Source: Lumnitzera littorea (taxonomy: Eukaryota > Streptophyta > Magnoliopsida > Myrtales > Combretaceae). Taken from it: DNA of 64,000 nt. The notes beneath the pieces were generated by a model. It was not told the origin of the DNA. It saw only the letters and a list, made by a program, of their open reading frames with translations, and did not search any database. The number at the start of each line of letters is the position of its first letter. Position 1 is the stretch's first letter. This document shows positions 11,700 to 22,649 of this stretch, in pieces. Made by a program: the position numbers and the translations under genes. The stretch lies in the NCBI GenBank assembly GCA_024138015.1, contig JAMXBB010000009.1, positions 39,120,344-39,184,343 of the forward strand. Direction: 5' to 3'.

Positions 11700-12330
11700 G
11701 CATGTATCTTTTCAAGATTGGCCTCGATATCCTTGTTGGTGATTGGGAAGCTAAGAAATTTACCAGAGCCAACCCCAAATACATACTTCTAGGGGTTTAA
11801 CTTCATGTCGCATCTCCTCATCTGGTTGAAGGCTTCCTAAAAGTCGTTGACATGATTGTCAGGTTACTTGCTCTTGATAATCATATCATTGATGTATACC
11901 TTCATGTTGCACCCGAGCTAGGGCTTAAACAATTTTGTCACCATTTGTTGATATATAGCCCTATCATTTTTGAGGTTGAAAGGTATGACTTTGTAGCAGT
12001 ATATGCTGCAATTGATGACAAAGGAGGCATAAACTTCATCCTTTAGGTCCATCTTTATCCAATTGTAACTCGAGAAGGCATTCTTGAAACTTAACATGGC
12101 GTGTCTTGATTTGGAGTTGACCAGTTGGTTGATCTTGGGGAGAAGAAAGTAGTCTTTCGAGCAGGCTTTATTGAGGTTAGTATAATCGACACACATGCAC
12201 CACTTCTTAGACTTCTCCTTAACTAACACTACGTTTGCTAGCCAGGTTGAGTACTTCTCTTCCTTGACAAAGCCAGCCTTAAGTAACTTTTGTACTTCTT
12301 CTTCGATTATGGCCTACCTTTTTAGAGCAA
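11700..12330 (-). pseudogene. Ty3/gypsy reverse transcriptase, Tat type, copy 1
   Basis: The open part (12229-11918) reads 'WCMCVDYTNLNKACSKDYF', 'LPKINQLV', 'YNWIKMDLKDE', then 'CYKVIPFNLKN', matching RT blocks of plant gypsy elements (family RMCVDYTDLNKACPKD and CYKVMPFGLKNAGATYQ). Just beyond the open frame the active-site box is Y-I-N-D (codons at 11896-11885) instead of Y-V-D-D, so the first catalytic Asp of the pair is lost. RT copies the element RNA to DNA. Further stops occur toward the connector. Confidence 0.88.
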
Positions 12331-12809
12331 AGTGCCTCTTCTTCTATTTGATAGGCCGCATAGTGGAGTTGATGTTGAGGTTATGGGTTGCTAGGTTGGT
12401 GGAGATCCTGGGCATATCTAATGTCAACTAGGCAAACCTATATGAGTTAGCCCACAGGAGGGCAACCATCTATTCCTTTACCTTGGAAAGGGTCTCCATC
12501 CTAACCTTGGTTGTCTAGTTGGGAGGGGCTAATTTGCACTTCTTCAATTTTTTCACTCGGTTTGCCTCTCTTAGCTGGCTTCTCTTATGGGCTGATCTTT
12601 AGAGTAAAGACTCCATTAGCTCAGGCAGCCTTGACATAGAGGTTTTTAGAGAGCTTCTGGTTACATCTACAAATTACCACCCTAGTGGGGGTTGGGAATT
12701 TGGCCTTCAGGTGGAGGGATGAAGTGATGACCCCAAATGCATTCAAACTTAGTCATCCCAAGAGAGTGTTGTAGGGGGTTGGACAATTGATCATGATTAA
12801 CTCCACTGG

Positions 12810-13100
12810 TCATCGTGTAACATTATCGTCATTGCCAAGTTCCATGTCGAGGGTATTGATTCTCTTGGCTTGGATAGTACTTCCATTGAAGCCAATGAGA
12901 TGAAGGTGGTATGGCTTCATCTTAACGGGTAGCTTGGTCCTCATCTTTTCATATGTATGTAGGAAGAGGATGTCAGTAGAGCTGCTAGTGTCTACCATAA
13001 TCTTAAGAACCTCAAAGTTAGTGATCCTCTCCTTTGTAACAAGGGCATCTTGATGGGGAGTGTCTTTCCCCTCTAGATCTTCATTAGAGAAGGAGATCAA
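12810..13100 (-). pseudogene. Ty3/gypsy aspartic protease, Tat type, copy 1
   Basis: An open frame of 96 residues with 'HQDALVTKERITNFEVLKI' followed by 'MVDTSSSTDILFLHTYEKM' and 'LHLIGFNGSTI'. This matches the retropepsin of Tat-type elements (family 'DALV...VDxGSSADILF...LVGFTGD'). The active-site Asp is present but the following G is replaced (D-T-S). Protease releases Gag and Pol products from the polyprotein. It sits between gag and RT. Confidence 0.82.
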
Positions 13101-13238
13101 AGTATCAATCTTCTATCTCTTCTCTCTAATAGCCAACACTTCAGATGGGGCGTTAGGAGAGCTATTGGTGCTCAATTGGCTCCCTAGTTGTAGTCCCCCA
13201 TCAATTATGTTAATGACACCATTAGAGGCTTAGTCGTT

Positions 13239-14230
13239 TCACTGGTTGTCATTCTGCTCTACTTGGGTGCCCTTGGTTTGCCGCTTTATAGGTGCTCTAT
13301 CTTCGTTGTTGTCGAAACGATCGTCGTTCCTTTGTCGGGCTACGTATTCACTAAAGAAGCTCCATTGAATAGCATACTTGATTATAATCTTTAACTGGAA
13401 GCATTCGTCAATGGTATGGCCATGGTTGTCATGGAACTGACAGTACTTATTCAAGTTCTAACAACTGGGGTTACCCTTCATCTTGGCAGGCTTTGTAGCA
13501 GGTCTCTATGCCATACCTTAGAATAAACTTGGGTGATAGGCCAGTTTAGAGGGATGTGCTACATGTAGATGCGAGGGGGTTCAGCTTGGCTTGGTGCTTC
13601 TTATTTCTTGAGCCTTTCCCCTCTGCCTTGCTCGGCATCTTACCATTGAGACGATCTTTTATGGACAATCTCTTTTTATCCATTTTGCTCGACCTTTTTC
13701 AGTCGGCGTTACGCTTAGTGCGAATATTATCCTCCTAATCCATGTATTTTTAGGCCTTATTCTAGAAATTAGTTAGGGTCTTTGGGTTGCTCTTTCCAAG
13801 CAATCGAAAGAAGTCAACCGAAGCTTGAATGCTGAGCTGCATAGCATAGACTACTACTCCTTAATCCAGTTGAGGGATTTTGATTACGGTATTATTGAAT
13901 CGGGCTACATATTCTTGTAGAGTCTTGCCCTTGCTCTGCCTTATCAAATATAAGGATGATATGTCCTTGGATGGAGGCTTGCTAGCCTAATTTAGAGGCT
14001 AAACCTCTATGCTAGCTCGTCAAAGGAGCCGATAGAGTTTTCAGGCAAGTGGTTGAACTACATTCGAGGTACTTTCCACATAGTACTTAGGAAAGCATTG
14101 CACATTATGGTATTCCCATTATTATGAAGGTTCATGAGGGTCTAGAAGTGGATGAGGTGATCATTAGGATCATTAGTGCCATCGTATAAGTCTAGGGTAA
14201 GAAGCTTGTTATTAGAAGGCAACACTTCAT
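13239..14230 (-). pseudogene. Ty3/gypsy gag, Tat type, copy 1
   Basis: The N-terminal part near 14220-13980 reads 'LDLYDGTNDPNDHLIHF', 'TLMNLHNNGNTIMCNAF' and 'NHLPENSIGSFDELA' through several stops, the classical gag capsid core. The C-terminal open frame (13454-13239) has 'YCQFHDNHGHTIDECFQLK', the C-H-H-C zinc-binding motif of Tat-type gag. Gag forms the particle in which reverse transcription occurs. It is followed downstream by protease. Confidence 0.85.
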
Positions 14231-14820
14231 TTTGGACATCCTTGGTAAAGGGGTCTTTGTTGTTGGCAACTAGCCTAGCGTCGCTAGTTGCGTTGCTCTC
14301 TTACTGCTTGGAGAGCCTTCTTACGATTGCATATAGCTCATTGATGTTGGTATCATTTGCTGGATGAGCTTAGCATGCTATAGAGCGTAGCAGAACTTTG
14401 TGTAAGCTGGTTACTTACTTATTGTTAGCTAAGGTTCGATCGTGGGTGACTGCAAACCTTATTGGTTGTGCTACACTAGGGGATTGAGTTACTGATCCTT
14501 GCCATTTTGCTATTGTTGGTAGTCGTTGTTCTATGCATTATGGGCATCAGAGGCTTTGAGAGAGTGGGTTTATGCGTTGTGCCTCTCAACTTCCTTAAGG
14601 CAAGCACGAAGCAACCTATTTTAGGCAGTAAACTCCATAACTAGGTGCTCTGAGCGCTCCAGGTACTCCTTTAGATTTCCTTTAGAAGGGGTTGGTTCTT
14701 AGTAGGTTAGTTGTTCGCTAATTAGTGGTTCTTAGGTTTATTAACACGAGATATGGTGGTCAAAGGTGGTGTTTTTGAGAGAGTGTTTAGTATGTTTAGG
14801 TAGGAAATAGGATCAATTTC

Positions 14821-14840
14821 CCATAGAAAGTGCCAAATGT
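14821..14840 (-). promoter_or_regulatory. Primer-binding region of copy 1
   Basis: On the minus strand the LTR end 'ctaagaca' is followed by 'acatttggcac' and 'tttctatggg', a decayed form of the common plant gypsy 'TTGGCGCCGTCTGTGGG' primer-binding context. It marks the start of the internal region. Confidence 0.6.
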
Positions 14841-15343
14841 TGTCTTAGAATATTTGTTGGTATGGATTTGAGAGAGATTGGGCTTTGCACAAGTGATTGA
14901 GCTTGCAAAAGAGGGTACAATGTGGGGGTGTTGAGGTATTGTCCGATACAGTCATTTTGATGCTTAAGTTAGTTGAGTATTTGGAGCGTATGAGTAATCA
15001 AAAGCAGTATGTGGGCTCAAGTGTACAAAGTATTAAGTAGTTAACTATTGAGTGAGGGTCTTGTATTTATAGAGGAGTGGAACAGGTAATTAAAGAGGAG
15101 TTAGTGGGTAGAGCCATATCTGTAAGTGTTAGAGAGTGGGGTCACAATGTCTGACGTGGTTCGCAAGTATATGAGTTGGTTGTTTGATTTAGTTTTTCAA
15201 TTTTATCCAAAGTCTTTTAACCTTTAGTGGCCATTTTTGCTGGACAAGCTACCTAATGGGCTTAGACTGAGGTTAGCCATGAGGGAGAGGCCCAGGTTTT
15301 CATAAAGCACGGCTTATGCTATGAGTCTTACTAGGTTGGCACA
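14841..15343 (-). repeat. 5' LTR of Tat-type copy 1
   Basis: Starts 'tgtcttag' and ends 'ggcaca' in + orientation (TG...CA), about 503 bp. The inner end abuts the primer-binding region. It contains a minus-strand TATA box and a 'gatgcttaagttagttg' motif, similar to one in the LTRs near 44.87, 53.60 and 61.13 kb. The outer end is a best guess because the partner LTR was not found. Confidence 0.6.
15064..15072 (-). promoter_or_regulatory. TATA box in LTR of copy 1
   Basis: The minus strand reads CTATAAATA, inside the LTR upstream of the minus-strand gag-pol. The same 9-mer occurs in the other reverse-oriented LTRs at 44946, 53696, 61237 and 62771. Confidence 0.6.
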
Positions 15344-15402
15344 AGCTTGAGGAGCCTATGTTCAAAGAACTCTATTAATAACCTCCTATGTAGCATATTC
15401 TT

Positions 15403-16090
15403 TCAACAAATTCCTAAAATAGTGAATATTAAGAAATATCGTTCCTTTTTCATGTTTGAATTTTTGAGGTGGAACTTCACTCGACCGCTTTGCCCTGTGC
15501 AAATCCTATTGTTAATGACCTTCTTGCCATTATCTATATCACATTCTGATAATCCATTTGCACTAATATTATGCTCACTCTCTACTTCCTCATACAAAGA
15601 TTTAAACTCTAACTCATGAGATTTAAATTCATTTAAGCTAATTTGGCCATCACTAGATAATTGGAAGTCCTCATCAAAAGTATAACAAAAATCTTCATTA
15701 AGAAGATGATAATTTTCAAACCTTACCTCCTCTAGACCTGTAAAATGTGAAATGCGACAATGTAGATTGACCAATGAGCTTTATATCACTCAAGTACAAA
15801 TAAATTCCCTTGATACCATGATCAAAGGAAAACATGTCTGTCATATCTTGGTCCTCCATCGCCATTCTTACAATCCAACTTGGAACCGCTAACCTATGCT
15901 ATAATAGAATTCGCTATGAGGCTAGGGATAGCTTAAAACTTTTCTTAGACCATGTCTAGATGGTTATGTTCTTCTAGGTCCTTATTGTTGACCTTATATA
16001 CATGACTATCAGAGTGAACAAGAAAGTTGTGCTTCTCTTCCGTGGAAATATGTTTTACATTTAAAGAGCAGGGGCTCTTAAGAGCAAGTT
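15403..16090 (-). pseudogene. Unrecognised gene-like fragment
   Basis: I do not recognise the family. The minus strand has three adjacent coding-like tracts: about 16080-15950 (contains 'STEEKHNFLVHSDSHVY'), about 15860-15725 (begins 'MEDQDMTDMFSFDHGIKGI') and the open frame 15774-15403 of 123 residues (contains 'FENYHLLNEDFCYTFDEDF', rich in Glu, Asp and Ser). Between the second and third lies 'ttttacag|gtctagag|gtaag', which could be splice signals. The composition is unlike the neighbouring retroelements. It could be a broken host gene or a captured gene piece. Chance open frames remain possible. Confidence 0.35.
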
Positions 16091-17560
16091 TAACGAGATC
16101 ATATTAAAGTTAAAAATGGTGAGACATTGATTTGGAATAATGGAGTCAAGTTAAGGTTAAGGTTCTGCTTTTCAATTTGGGAATATCATTCAGGTAATTT
16201 TCATAGAATGAAATGTCGACTACAACTCTAAGGGGTTAGGTAAGTGATAACCTCACACAAATTTTACTATAGCTTTGAAAAGTTGGGTCGATTTTCTAAA
16301 AGATCCAGAAACATTAGCTCCAAGCAGTCCACATTAGCTAAATAAATGAGTTGGCCTTTGTTTTTTTTTTTTTTTAATAATTATCAAGATATCTATTAAC
16401 TAAACAAAAGTAATGAGGTCCCTATTTTTTGGGCAGTTGGCCACTCGAACAATCCACTATTTTTTAGTGGATTGTGATCCACCTATTAACTTGTGGTTGG
16501 AAGAAGGTAGGGATGGCTTGAGCAGTTTTCCTCCTCTTCTTCTTCTTAAATTCTAGAGTTTTTTTTTTAATTGTAAGAAATTTTATTTTTATTAAGTTGT
16601 TGACCAATATGTATTTATTTATATTATTTATCTAAATTAGTTACATGTACGGATCAAAGGTTGCCTGTGGCAAACACCAGTAGAAAAGTTAATAGTATGA
16701 AAAATGGTATAATTTTATATAATTTGTTAAATGTTAAAGACTTAAATAAAAAAATATAAAATATTGAAAAATAAAAATATACCTTTCATTTAGGTGTCTA
16801 ATGGGCAAAAGTTTCTTTATTCCAAGCAAAAGCTGGAGCTAAACAGTTGTACATTGACATATTGCTCGAGCTGAACAGTGAACACTCAATGCTGGAATGG
16901 CAAAGATTTTGAGTTGCAGATTGCTCTACTATGTAAGGAATTATCAATCTTATTGCACGAATGTTCCTGGTTTTAAAAAAAACGAAATTAACAATTCCAT
17001 ATGTATGTACTTTACATCACGATATTTTATTTAACGCCTTTTTGGATTAAGTTGGATTAGAATAGTTTTGCATTTGATTGGAAGACATTTATACATTTTT
17101 ACACTTTGGGTCGCATTTTTATTCAAAAAATTAATACAAATTTACTTATTACTTCATTAAAGGATTATTTAAATCATACACCAACCCTTTCGAAATTTAT
17201 AATTTTCTAAAGCTATGGAAAAATATAAGGGAAAAAGTATTTATTATGATTAGAGCACATGGGAATGGCAAATGCATAGGTTGTGATCTTCATGCTCAAA
17301 CTGAAGCCATAAGAATCTTTGCCTTCTTTAAGGCAAATAAAACGAACATAAACTATTTTCTAAATGTATGTATTTAAAGACATTGTGGAGTTATTAGAAT
17401 GAATTAAATATTGGATAAAAATTTAAATGGTGAAATTGTGGGTTGAATTACGATGCCAATCCCTTCTGTTATATTTTAGAGTCATCTGTTTCAAAGATAT
17501 CAATTTCTATATTATTGTGAATCCTTTCTATATGAACTTATATCTTTATTCTAGACTTGA
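16091..17560. other. AT-rich region, no gene seen
   Basis: Poly-T and poly-A stretches and no recognisable protein similarity. A perfect hairpin lies at 16451-16473: 9-bp stem 'aatccacta'/'tagtggatt' around a T5 loop. This is the left flank of the copia element. Confidence 0.6.
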
Positions 17561-17954
17561 TGGACATGTTAATAAACTTTATTGATATTTATTATCGTCA
17601 AAATTTATTCTGTAATGTAGTTTACCACTTCAAGTGGAATGAGATAGAAAAGAATAAAAAAAGAGGAGCAAATGTTTTTGGGAAGCTCGTGCATTTCTTT
17701 GACAATAAGGAGTTTAAATGTTTTGATCTCACATTTCTTGATCTTTGGAGCAAGAGCAGCATCAGTACTATAGTTACGATCCTCTTTGTAATTCTATAAA
17801 TATGGATAAAGATAAGTTAAGAGTCTATGAGAGTTAGGAGTTCTTGCAAATCCTTGTATTCAAAAGACCTCATAAAATATTTAGAGTAATATATATATAT
17901 ATATATATATTGATTTCTGTTATTTGTATATGATCTTGGGCTATTGTTTTTACA
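17561..17954 (+). repeat. 5' LTR of the copia element
   Basis: The 3' half matches the LTR at 40040-40388: 'gatcctctttgta', 'gataaagataagt', 'tctatgagagtt', an AT-dinucleotide run (17889-17911), 'tatatgatctt' and the end 'gtttttaca'. A TATA box 'ctataaatat' is at 17794. The left end is set by aligning 'ttaataaa' with the 3' LTR start and is uncertain by several bases. Confidence 0.75.
17794..17803 (+). promoter_or_regulatory. TATA box in the copia 5' LTR
   Basis: 'ctataaatat', about 250 bp before the gag ATG at 18046. The equivalent place in the 3' LTR has decayed to 'attataatta'. Confidence 0.5.
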
Positions 17955-17970
17955 TTATGCTTATTTCTAC

Positions 17971-17984
17971 ATGATATTAGAGCC
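17971..17984 (+). promoter_or_regulatory. Primer-binding site of the copia element
   Basis: 'atgatattagagcc' is a two-base decay of the TGGTATCAGAGC site, complementary to initiator tRNA-Met, used by most plant copia elements. It lies 16 bases after the LTR end, a usual copia spacing. Confidence 0.75.
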
Positions 17985-18045
17985 ACAATTTTAGTATCTT
18001 TGTACTTGTCTTTGTCGTGGAGTTGGAACTCAAAATACTCTAAAT

Positions 18046-18453
18046 ATGGATAACATAGCTTGTGTAGTTGGACTTGCTATGGAGTTTTTGAACCAATCTA
18101 ATTACTGACATGGAAGTCATGTATAGAGTCTTATCTAACAAGTGAGGATTTATGAGATGTGGTTAGTGGGAATAATACCACCTCTCTAGAGGATAGAGTA
18201 GAAAATGTAGAAGTCCTTAAAACATGGAGATGAGAAAACACTAAGGTGGAGTTTGCTCTAAAGAGTTCAATATCTTTAGAGGTGTTTGAGCACATCTTCT
18301 GGTGTATCACTACTAGTTCAATTTGGTAAGTGTTAAATCAACTATTTAACTAAAGGAATGAGGCTCATTTGCAATTACTTAAAAATGAGCTAGAAAATGC
18401 AAAGAAGGGGGAGTTTTCTATTTCCCAATTTTTTATGAAGGTGAAGAATTATA
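18046..18453 (+). pseudogene. Ty1/copia gag, part 1
   Basis: Begins at ATG 18046 (MDNIACVVGLAMEF) and continues with one frameshift as 'TWKSCIESYLTSEDL', 'LEDRVENVEVLKTW' and 'NEAHLQLLKNELENAKKGE', ending in 'SQFFMKVKN'. This is the plant copia gag (UBN2-like) signature, e.g. W..A..SYLTSEDLWD. It is cut after KVKN by the 11-kb insertion and resumes at 29595. The stop codons at the W positions (tga for tgg) suggest G-to-A decay. Confidence 0.88.
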
Positions 18454-18463
18454 TTAGGGGTCA

Positions 18464-19221
18464 TGTGGTCGATCTTAGAGAAGTCTTTATTTGATAATAC
18501 ATGGAGGGATAATCTTAAAGAGAGGTGTGGGAGGAGCAATAGACAAACTCGATGTTTTGCATACACGCATGTGACAGTGGATCGAATTATGTGATTCTTA
18601 AGTGTTCTTAATTTTTTCTTCATGAGATAGTTGATTTGATCTTCTATGAATTCATTCCGACAAAGTAGTGATGTTATTATGAAGCTTGCCAATGCTTTAA
18701 ATGTTGCAAATGAGGAGTAGAACGCTCCTATATATAGATTTTTCCCTTGATCTCAACTGTTGGATTAAGCTAAGATGGACGGATTAGATAAGCTATTGAT
18801 GGGAATTATTGGATCAACTCTTGGTCATTGAATGGCTCATATTAATCCCTTCTTTTCTTATGAACTTAGGCTTTGGAGATGGGCTTTAGTAATGAGCTTG
18901 TATAAACCTATAAGGCTTATAAAAAATAAAGAAGGCTCAACTCATTCTTTGAATAAGGTTTATTTTAGCAAATTTAAGGCCTATGAAGGCTAAATGAAGC
19001 CCAAACAAGCCTCATAAGACTTCTTTTAAATCTACTTTTTGTGGAAGAGACAATTGAGCAAGATGAGAGTAGAAAAGAACAAATATGGCAATCCATATTT
19101 CAAACCTACTAAGCTGAGTTTCCTTAAAACGTTCCCTTATTAAGCTTAGTTTCTTAGTCCTTGTCATTAGCCTAACAAACTAGTTAAATTGGGTTAAAAA
19201 CCTAATTATTGAAGTAATCCT
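18464..19221 (+). repeat. 5' LTR of the LARD-like element
   Basis: Pairs along its length with 28815-29589. Shared blocks include 'ggtcgatcttagag', 'gaattatgtgattctt', 'aatgttgcaaatga', 'ctcctatatatagattt', 'ttataaaaaataaagaagg' and 'ggctaaatgaagcccaaaca'. The two copies are visibly diverged, which argues for an old insertion. A TATA box is at 18729. Confidence 0.8.
18729..18737 (+). promoter_or_regulatory. TATA box in the LARD-like 5' LTR
   Basis: 'tatatatag' within a conserved stretch. The same 9-mer is kept at the matching place of the 3' LTR (29077-29085). Confidence 0.5.
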
Positions 19222-20421
19222 CTATATTTTCCCTCCTTACCAAAAGCTCCTTTGGCAAAATCTAGGGGATTTTGAGTATTTCATTGAGTTAGTCTCTTCA
19301 ATTGTTGTAGAGCATATATAAGATGTCGAGTCATCGTTTTCATTATTCATTTTGTTTATGAGATTGTTGCTTCTTTGTTTTCAATGAACTATAGTAGAAT
19401 AATTTTGATTATGCATCGTTAATGCAGTATTTGCCTCTTGATGAGTAATATTTTGTTCTTGCAATCATTTTGTTACCGCCATCATAGTTGTTGAACCTTC
19501 GTAGAGTAATATTGATAATCTTTCCTTGATGAACATCAGATGATGAAACTGTGGAATTTCCATTAATTTCGACTTGTTGAGCCTTTCATAAATTATATTA
19601 GACTTGAATATGATCCTGAAAGTCTTTCCATTGTCAATTTCAATCTTCTTCATATATATTCTTGCCAAGAGAAATAAAATTTTCAAGTAATGATGGACAT
19701 TCCAGCTTTATTAATTTTTATGAACACCTTACTATTTTTTTTTTAAATCTTGAACCAGCTTCAACAATGTATCCATTGAGCTTCACAAAAGATTTTTTTT
19801 TCTTTTTTTCTTCTTTTGTAATGCTTTATTCAACTTTGAAACTTCATAATAATTTCTCCCTTTGTGGACTTGTAGCAATTTTCTTTTTCTTTTGAAATAT
19901 TGCTAATGTTCTAGGCCTTTATAAAATATTGATAAATGTTGCATAAGAAGCTCTATATATTCCTTTTTGCTTTAACTTGACCTAAGTTTGAGAATAAATC
20001 AATTCTCGTTCAATACCATTCACAAGGATTCCAAATAATTCTTTGAGTGTGAATTTGTTGAGGAAAATAAATTTCCCTATCTATTAAAAAAAATTCGAAT
20101 TTCAAATTAAAACTCTTATAATGAATACTTGATTGATGGGCCTCCTTGAATTCTTCACTTATTCCTGTATAATGAGAACTTTATATAATAATTTTACTAC
20201 AATATTAATCTCACGAGACATGGTTGCCTTAATTGAAGAAATTTCTTTACAAACATGTTGTAACGTAAAACCTTCACTTTTTGGCATTTCAAGTTTTTTT
20301 TTTCCTTTCTCTAGAATATTTTTTTGATATACCACGTTTGCTTGTTGAATAGAATAATGTCTTCTCACTAGAAACAACTTCCTATAACCCTAAATAGATG
20401 CTTCATAAATATATTCCCATA
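19222..20421. other. LARD interior, no gene recognised
   Basis: AT-rich. The minus strand has two short open frames (19686-19465 and 20377-20159) rich in Lys, Ile and Glu that look mildly coding-like, but I cannot place them in a family. Poly-T runs at 19737 and 19794 break the region. Confidence 0.5.
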
Positions 20422-20600
20422 GGAGGAACATGTATCATCCGTGCTAAATTTGAAAAAATACCACATGAGTATTCTACCATAGTAGGTATTGAAGAATCAA
20501 TCCATGAAATTTTAATGAATTTGAAAGAAATTGTCTTAAGAAGTAATTTGTATGGTACTTACAATGTGTCTATTTTTGTCAAGGGTCTTGGATGTGTAAT
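20422..20600 (+). pseudogene. rpoA: Plastid rpoA fragment in nuclear DNA
   Basis: About 60 codons match the N-terminal domain of the plastid-encoded RNA polymerase alpha subunit. They read 'GTCIIRAKFEKIPHEYSTIV', 'GIEESIHEILMNLKEIVLRS', then 'NLYGTYNVSIFVKGLG'. The reading frame is open across the match, but similarity stops abruptly on both sides and roughly one residue in five or six differs from the usual plastid protein. The start codon, the C-terminal domain and any transit peptide are absent. In plastids the subunit assembles the PEP polymerase. Here it is best read as plastid DNA transferred to the nucleus (NUPT), now within a LARD-like element. Confidence 0.85.
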
Positions 20601-21392
20601 GCTATTCTTTTGTTTTAAAGCCCCTCATTCGAATTGCTTTGCAAATAAATATTCCCTCCTAAATTTTTTTAACTCTACTAAACACCAACACAACCTGAGC
20701 ATAACTAGTGTTTGTCAACGAAGGCTGTTCTCCCTTTTGTAGGAAGCATGAACGAAAAAACTCTTATTCTCATTGGTGGTGTGAGCCTTCAAGGAAGATC
20801 TTGACCGTACTCTCAAAAAGGGAGGGAGGGATCGACCTTAAGGGCTCATGCAACTAGTGAGATTAAGAGTGTAAAATTAATTTGATATCTATATGTTGTT
20901 GCAATCATTTCTTCATTTTTTTAAAGCAAATATAAATGTTTTTCCCTTCTTTTTCTTCAAGTATGTATATGCACATTCCACAACACCCCCAACCTACCCC
21001 CCCTCCCTTTTTTTCCCTCTTTAAACATGTACATGCGTTTTTCTCTATATTTTTTCAAGCGTGTACATGTAATTCTTTTTTAGTGTGTATAAGTGCTTTT
21101 CTTTAAGTGTGTACACATGCTTTATTTTGTTTGTTTTCCAACTCTTTTAGCTCAAAATTCAATACACTTTTTCTCTTTTAGGTCATAACTTCCTTCTACA
21201 ACACTTTTGGCATCCTATTAATGGCCAGCAATAATTCCTTTTGTTATCATTGATATAATGGTTGTTGAATGTGATAAATACCCATCATTATCATTATCCT
21301 TAATTGTCGTTGTACCCATTAATGAATAAAAAGAAATCTGACTTGTGATCAATGTTTGTAGTTCAAAAATCTCTTAAAGCATTTATGCTACA

Positions 21393-21396
<4 letters not shown>
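20601..21396. other. LARD interior, no gene seen
   Basis: AT-rich sequence with pyrimidine-rich stretches (20970-21020) and repeated 'gtgtacatg' or 'gtgtacaca' motifs around 21060-21120. No protein similarity was recognised. Confidence 0.5.

Positions 21397-21434
<38 letters not shown>
21397..21434. repeat. (TC)n microsatellite
   Basis: A TC dinucleotide run of about 19 units, read directly, in the left part of an LTR-like segment. Confidence 0.97.
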
Positions 21435-21438
<4 letters not shown>

Positions 21439-21900
21439 TGATAATAGGTGTTGTCCAAATTCCCTTCTTGAATTCAAATTACTTTAGCATGATGAGAATT
21501 ATCTAAATAATTTTTTTTCCTAATATACTGAATTCGCTTATTGAGTAAAATGAACTCCTTATTGACTATTGACCATGATTGTATTAATGACTCATACCTT
21601 CATTGCAACTCATAATTGTATTAATGATTGTTGGCCATCGTTAAATTTCTTTACTTAATATCATTTACCACCATTAAGCTCCTTACATTTATATCATTGA
21701 TCACCATTAATTCTTGCCATAATTCACATGCTCTTCTTTAGTATAAATAGGAGCCATTTGCTTTTCTCAAATCACCACTCACAATTACAAGTGAGCGGTC
21801 AAGAGATGAAGATAAAAAAAGTCTATGGGATTCCTAGAATCTTTGGGCATTCTCTAAGTACTCTTCTAGAATCCTTAATGACTCTACTTCTCTCCCAAGT
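21435..21900 (+). promoter_or_regulatory. LTR-like promoter segment with TATA box
   Basis: A 'tataaatag' box at 21742-21750 is followed by 'ctcaaatcaccactcacaat', a combination typical of the U3/R part of plant gypsy LTRs. The upstream stretch repeats 'ttaatgatt' and 'ttaccaccattaa' motifs, also common there. It directly precedes the 130-bp tandem repeats, suggesting a second, nested LTR remnant. No partner LTR was found. Confidence 0.45.
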
Positions 21901-22415
21901 GAAATCGCTACAATCAAGCATGGGTTCGAGTTAACCTAAGTGTAACTTGGGATCCAGTATTAATCGCTTAGAGTTAAAATGCAAGTTGCCATACTTGATC
22001 CTGACTTTAATTGTACAACAACATGTAGATCCAAGGTCAACCATAAGTTTCACTTGGGTTCCTAGAATTAATTTGCTTGGAACTCAACTTAGGATCTTGA
22101 TATCCAACTCATGCTTTAACTATTTCAACAACAATGCATCTCCTTCTAAGGTTTATTTCCACATAAGCGATTCCCTGGTCAAACTTAGGTCGTTGGTGTT
22201 ACCATGCTTGGAACTTAGCTTTGATTTAACTTAAGCTTTAGCTACTTCAACAGTTACATATCCCCTTCTAAGGGCTATTTCCACATAAGCAGTTTAGTGG
22301 TCAACCTTACATCTTACCTAGGTTCCTAATGTTAACCCGTTTGGGACTTAGCTTCTGGTTACAACACTCAACTTTGGCTTAGACTACTTCAACAGCAATA
22401 CATGGTGTAACTTAG
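21901..22415. repeat. Degenerate tandem repeat, period about 120-140 bp
   Basis: About four diverged units. Shared pieces are 'ccttctaagg' (22142, 22264), 'atttccacataagc', 'acttaggttcctaatgttaa'-type strings, 'tttgggacttagct' and 'ctacttcaaca'. The unit differs from the 209-bp array that follows. Confidence 0.75.
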
Positions 22416-22649
22416 TGAGGGTCGGAATAACCTTAGTGCTATCTCGTATTAGTGCTCCATCAACTAAGTCCTTAAGTGTCATTTGTGTGCTTATAATACG
22501 TTGCTAATACTAGGCAACAAAGAACGCTATATAATAAGTTGCGTATGCTACCCTTAGCAATTGTAAGATTGCTTCAACCCTTGTCAACTTGAAAATGGCT
22601 TAGCTTCTTTTTTATTTTTTATTTTTTTAAATTTGAGAGATAAGGTTTT

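Larger units (their letters stand above)
5300..15343 (-). mobile_element. Degraded Tat-type Ty3/gypsy element, copy 1
   Basis: Reading the minus strand from the right, the order is LTR (15343-14841), primer-binding region (14840-14821), gag (about 14230-13239), protease (13100-12810), RT (about 12330-11700), RNase H (11154-10843), integrase (about 10500-9480), two 88-bp repeat arrays, and an extra ORF on the opposite (+) strand. The order PR-RT-RH-IN is diagnostic of Ty3/gypsy. The gag motif type, the DxSS-type protease and the antisense ORF after pol point to the Tat lineage. Stops and frameshifts occur throughout. The left (3') LTR was not found, so the left boundary is approximate. Confidence 0.85.

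Noticed and set aside
16451..16473. Perfect 9-bp hairpin with T5 loop as a terminator
   Set aside because: There is no bacterial-type transcription unit here. Short AT-rich hairpins are expected by chance in this composition.
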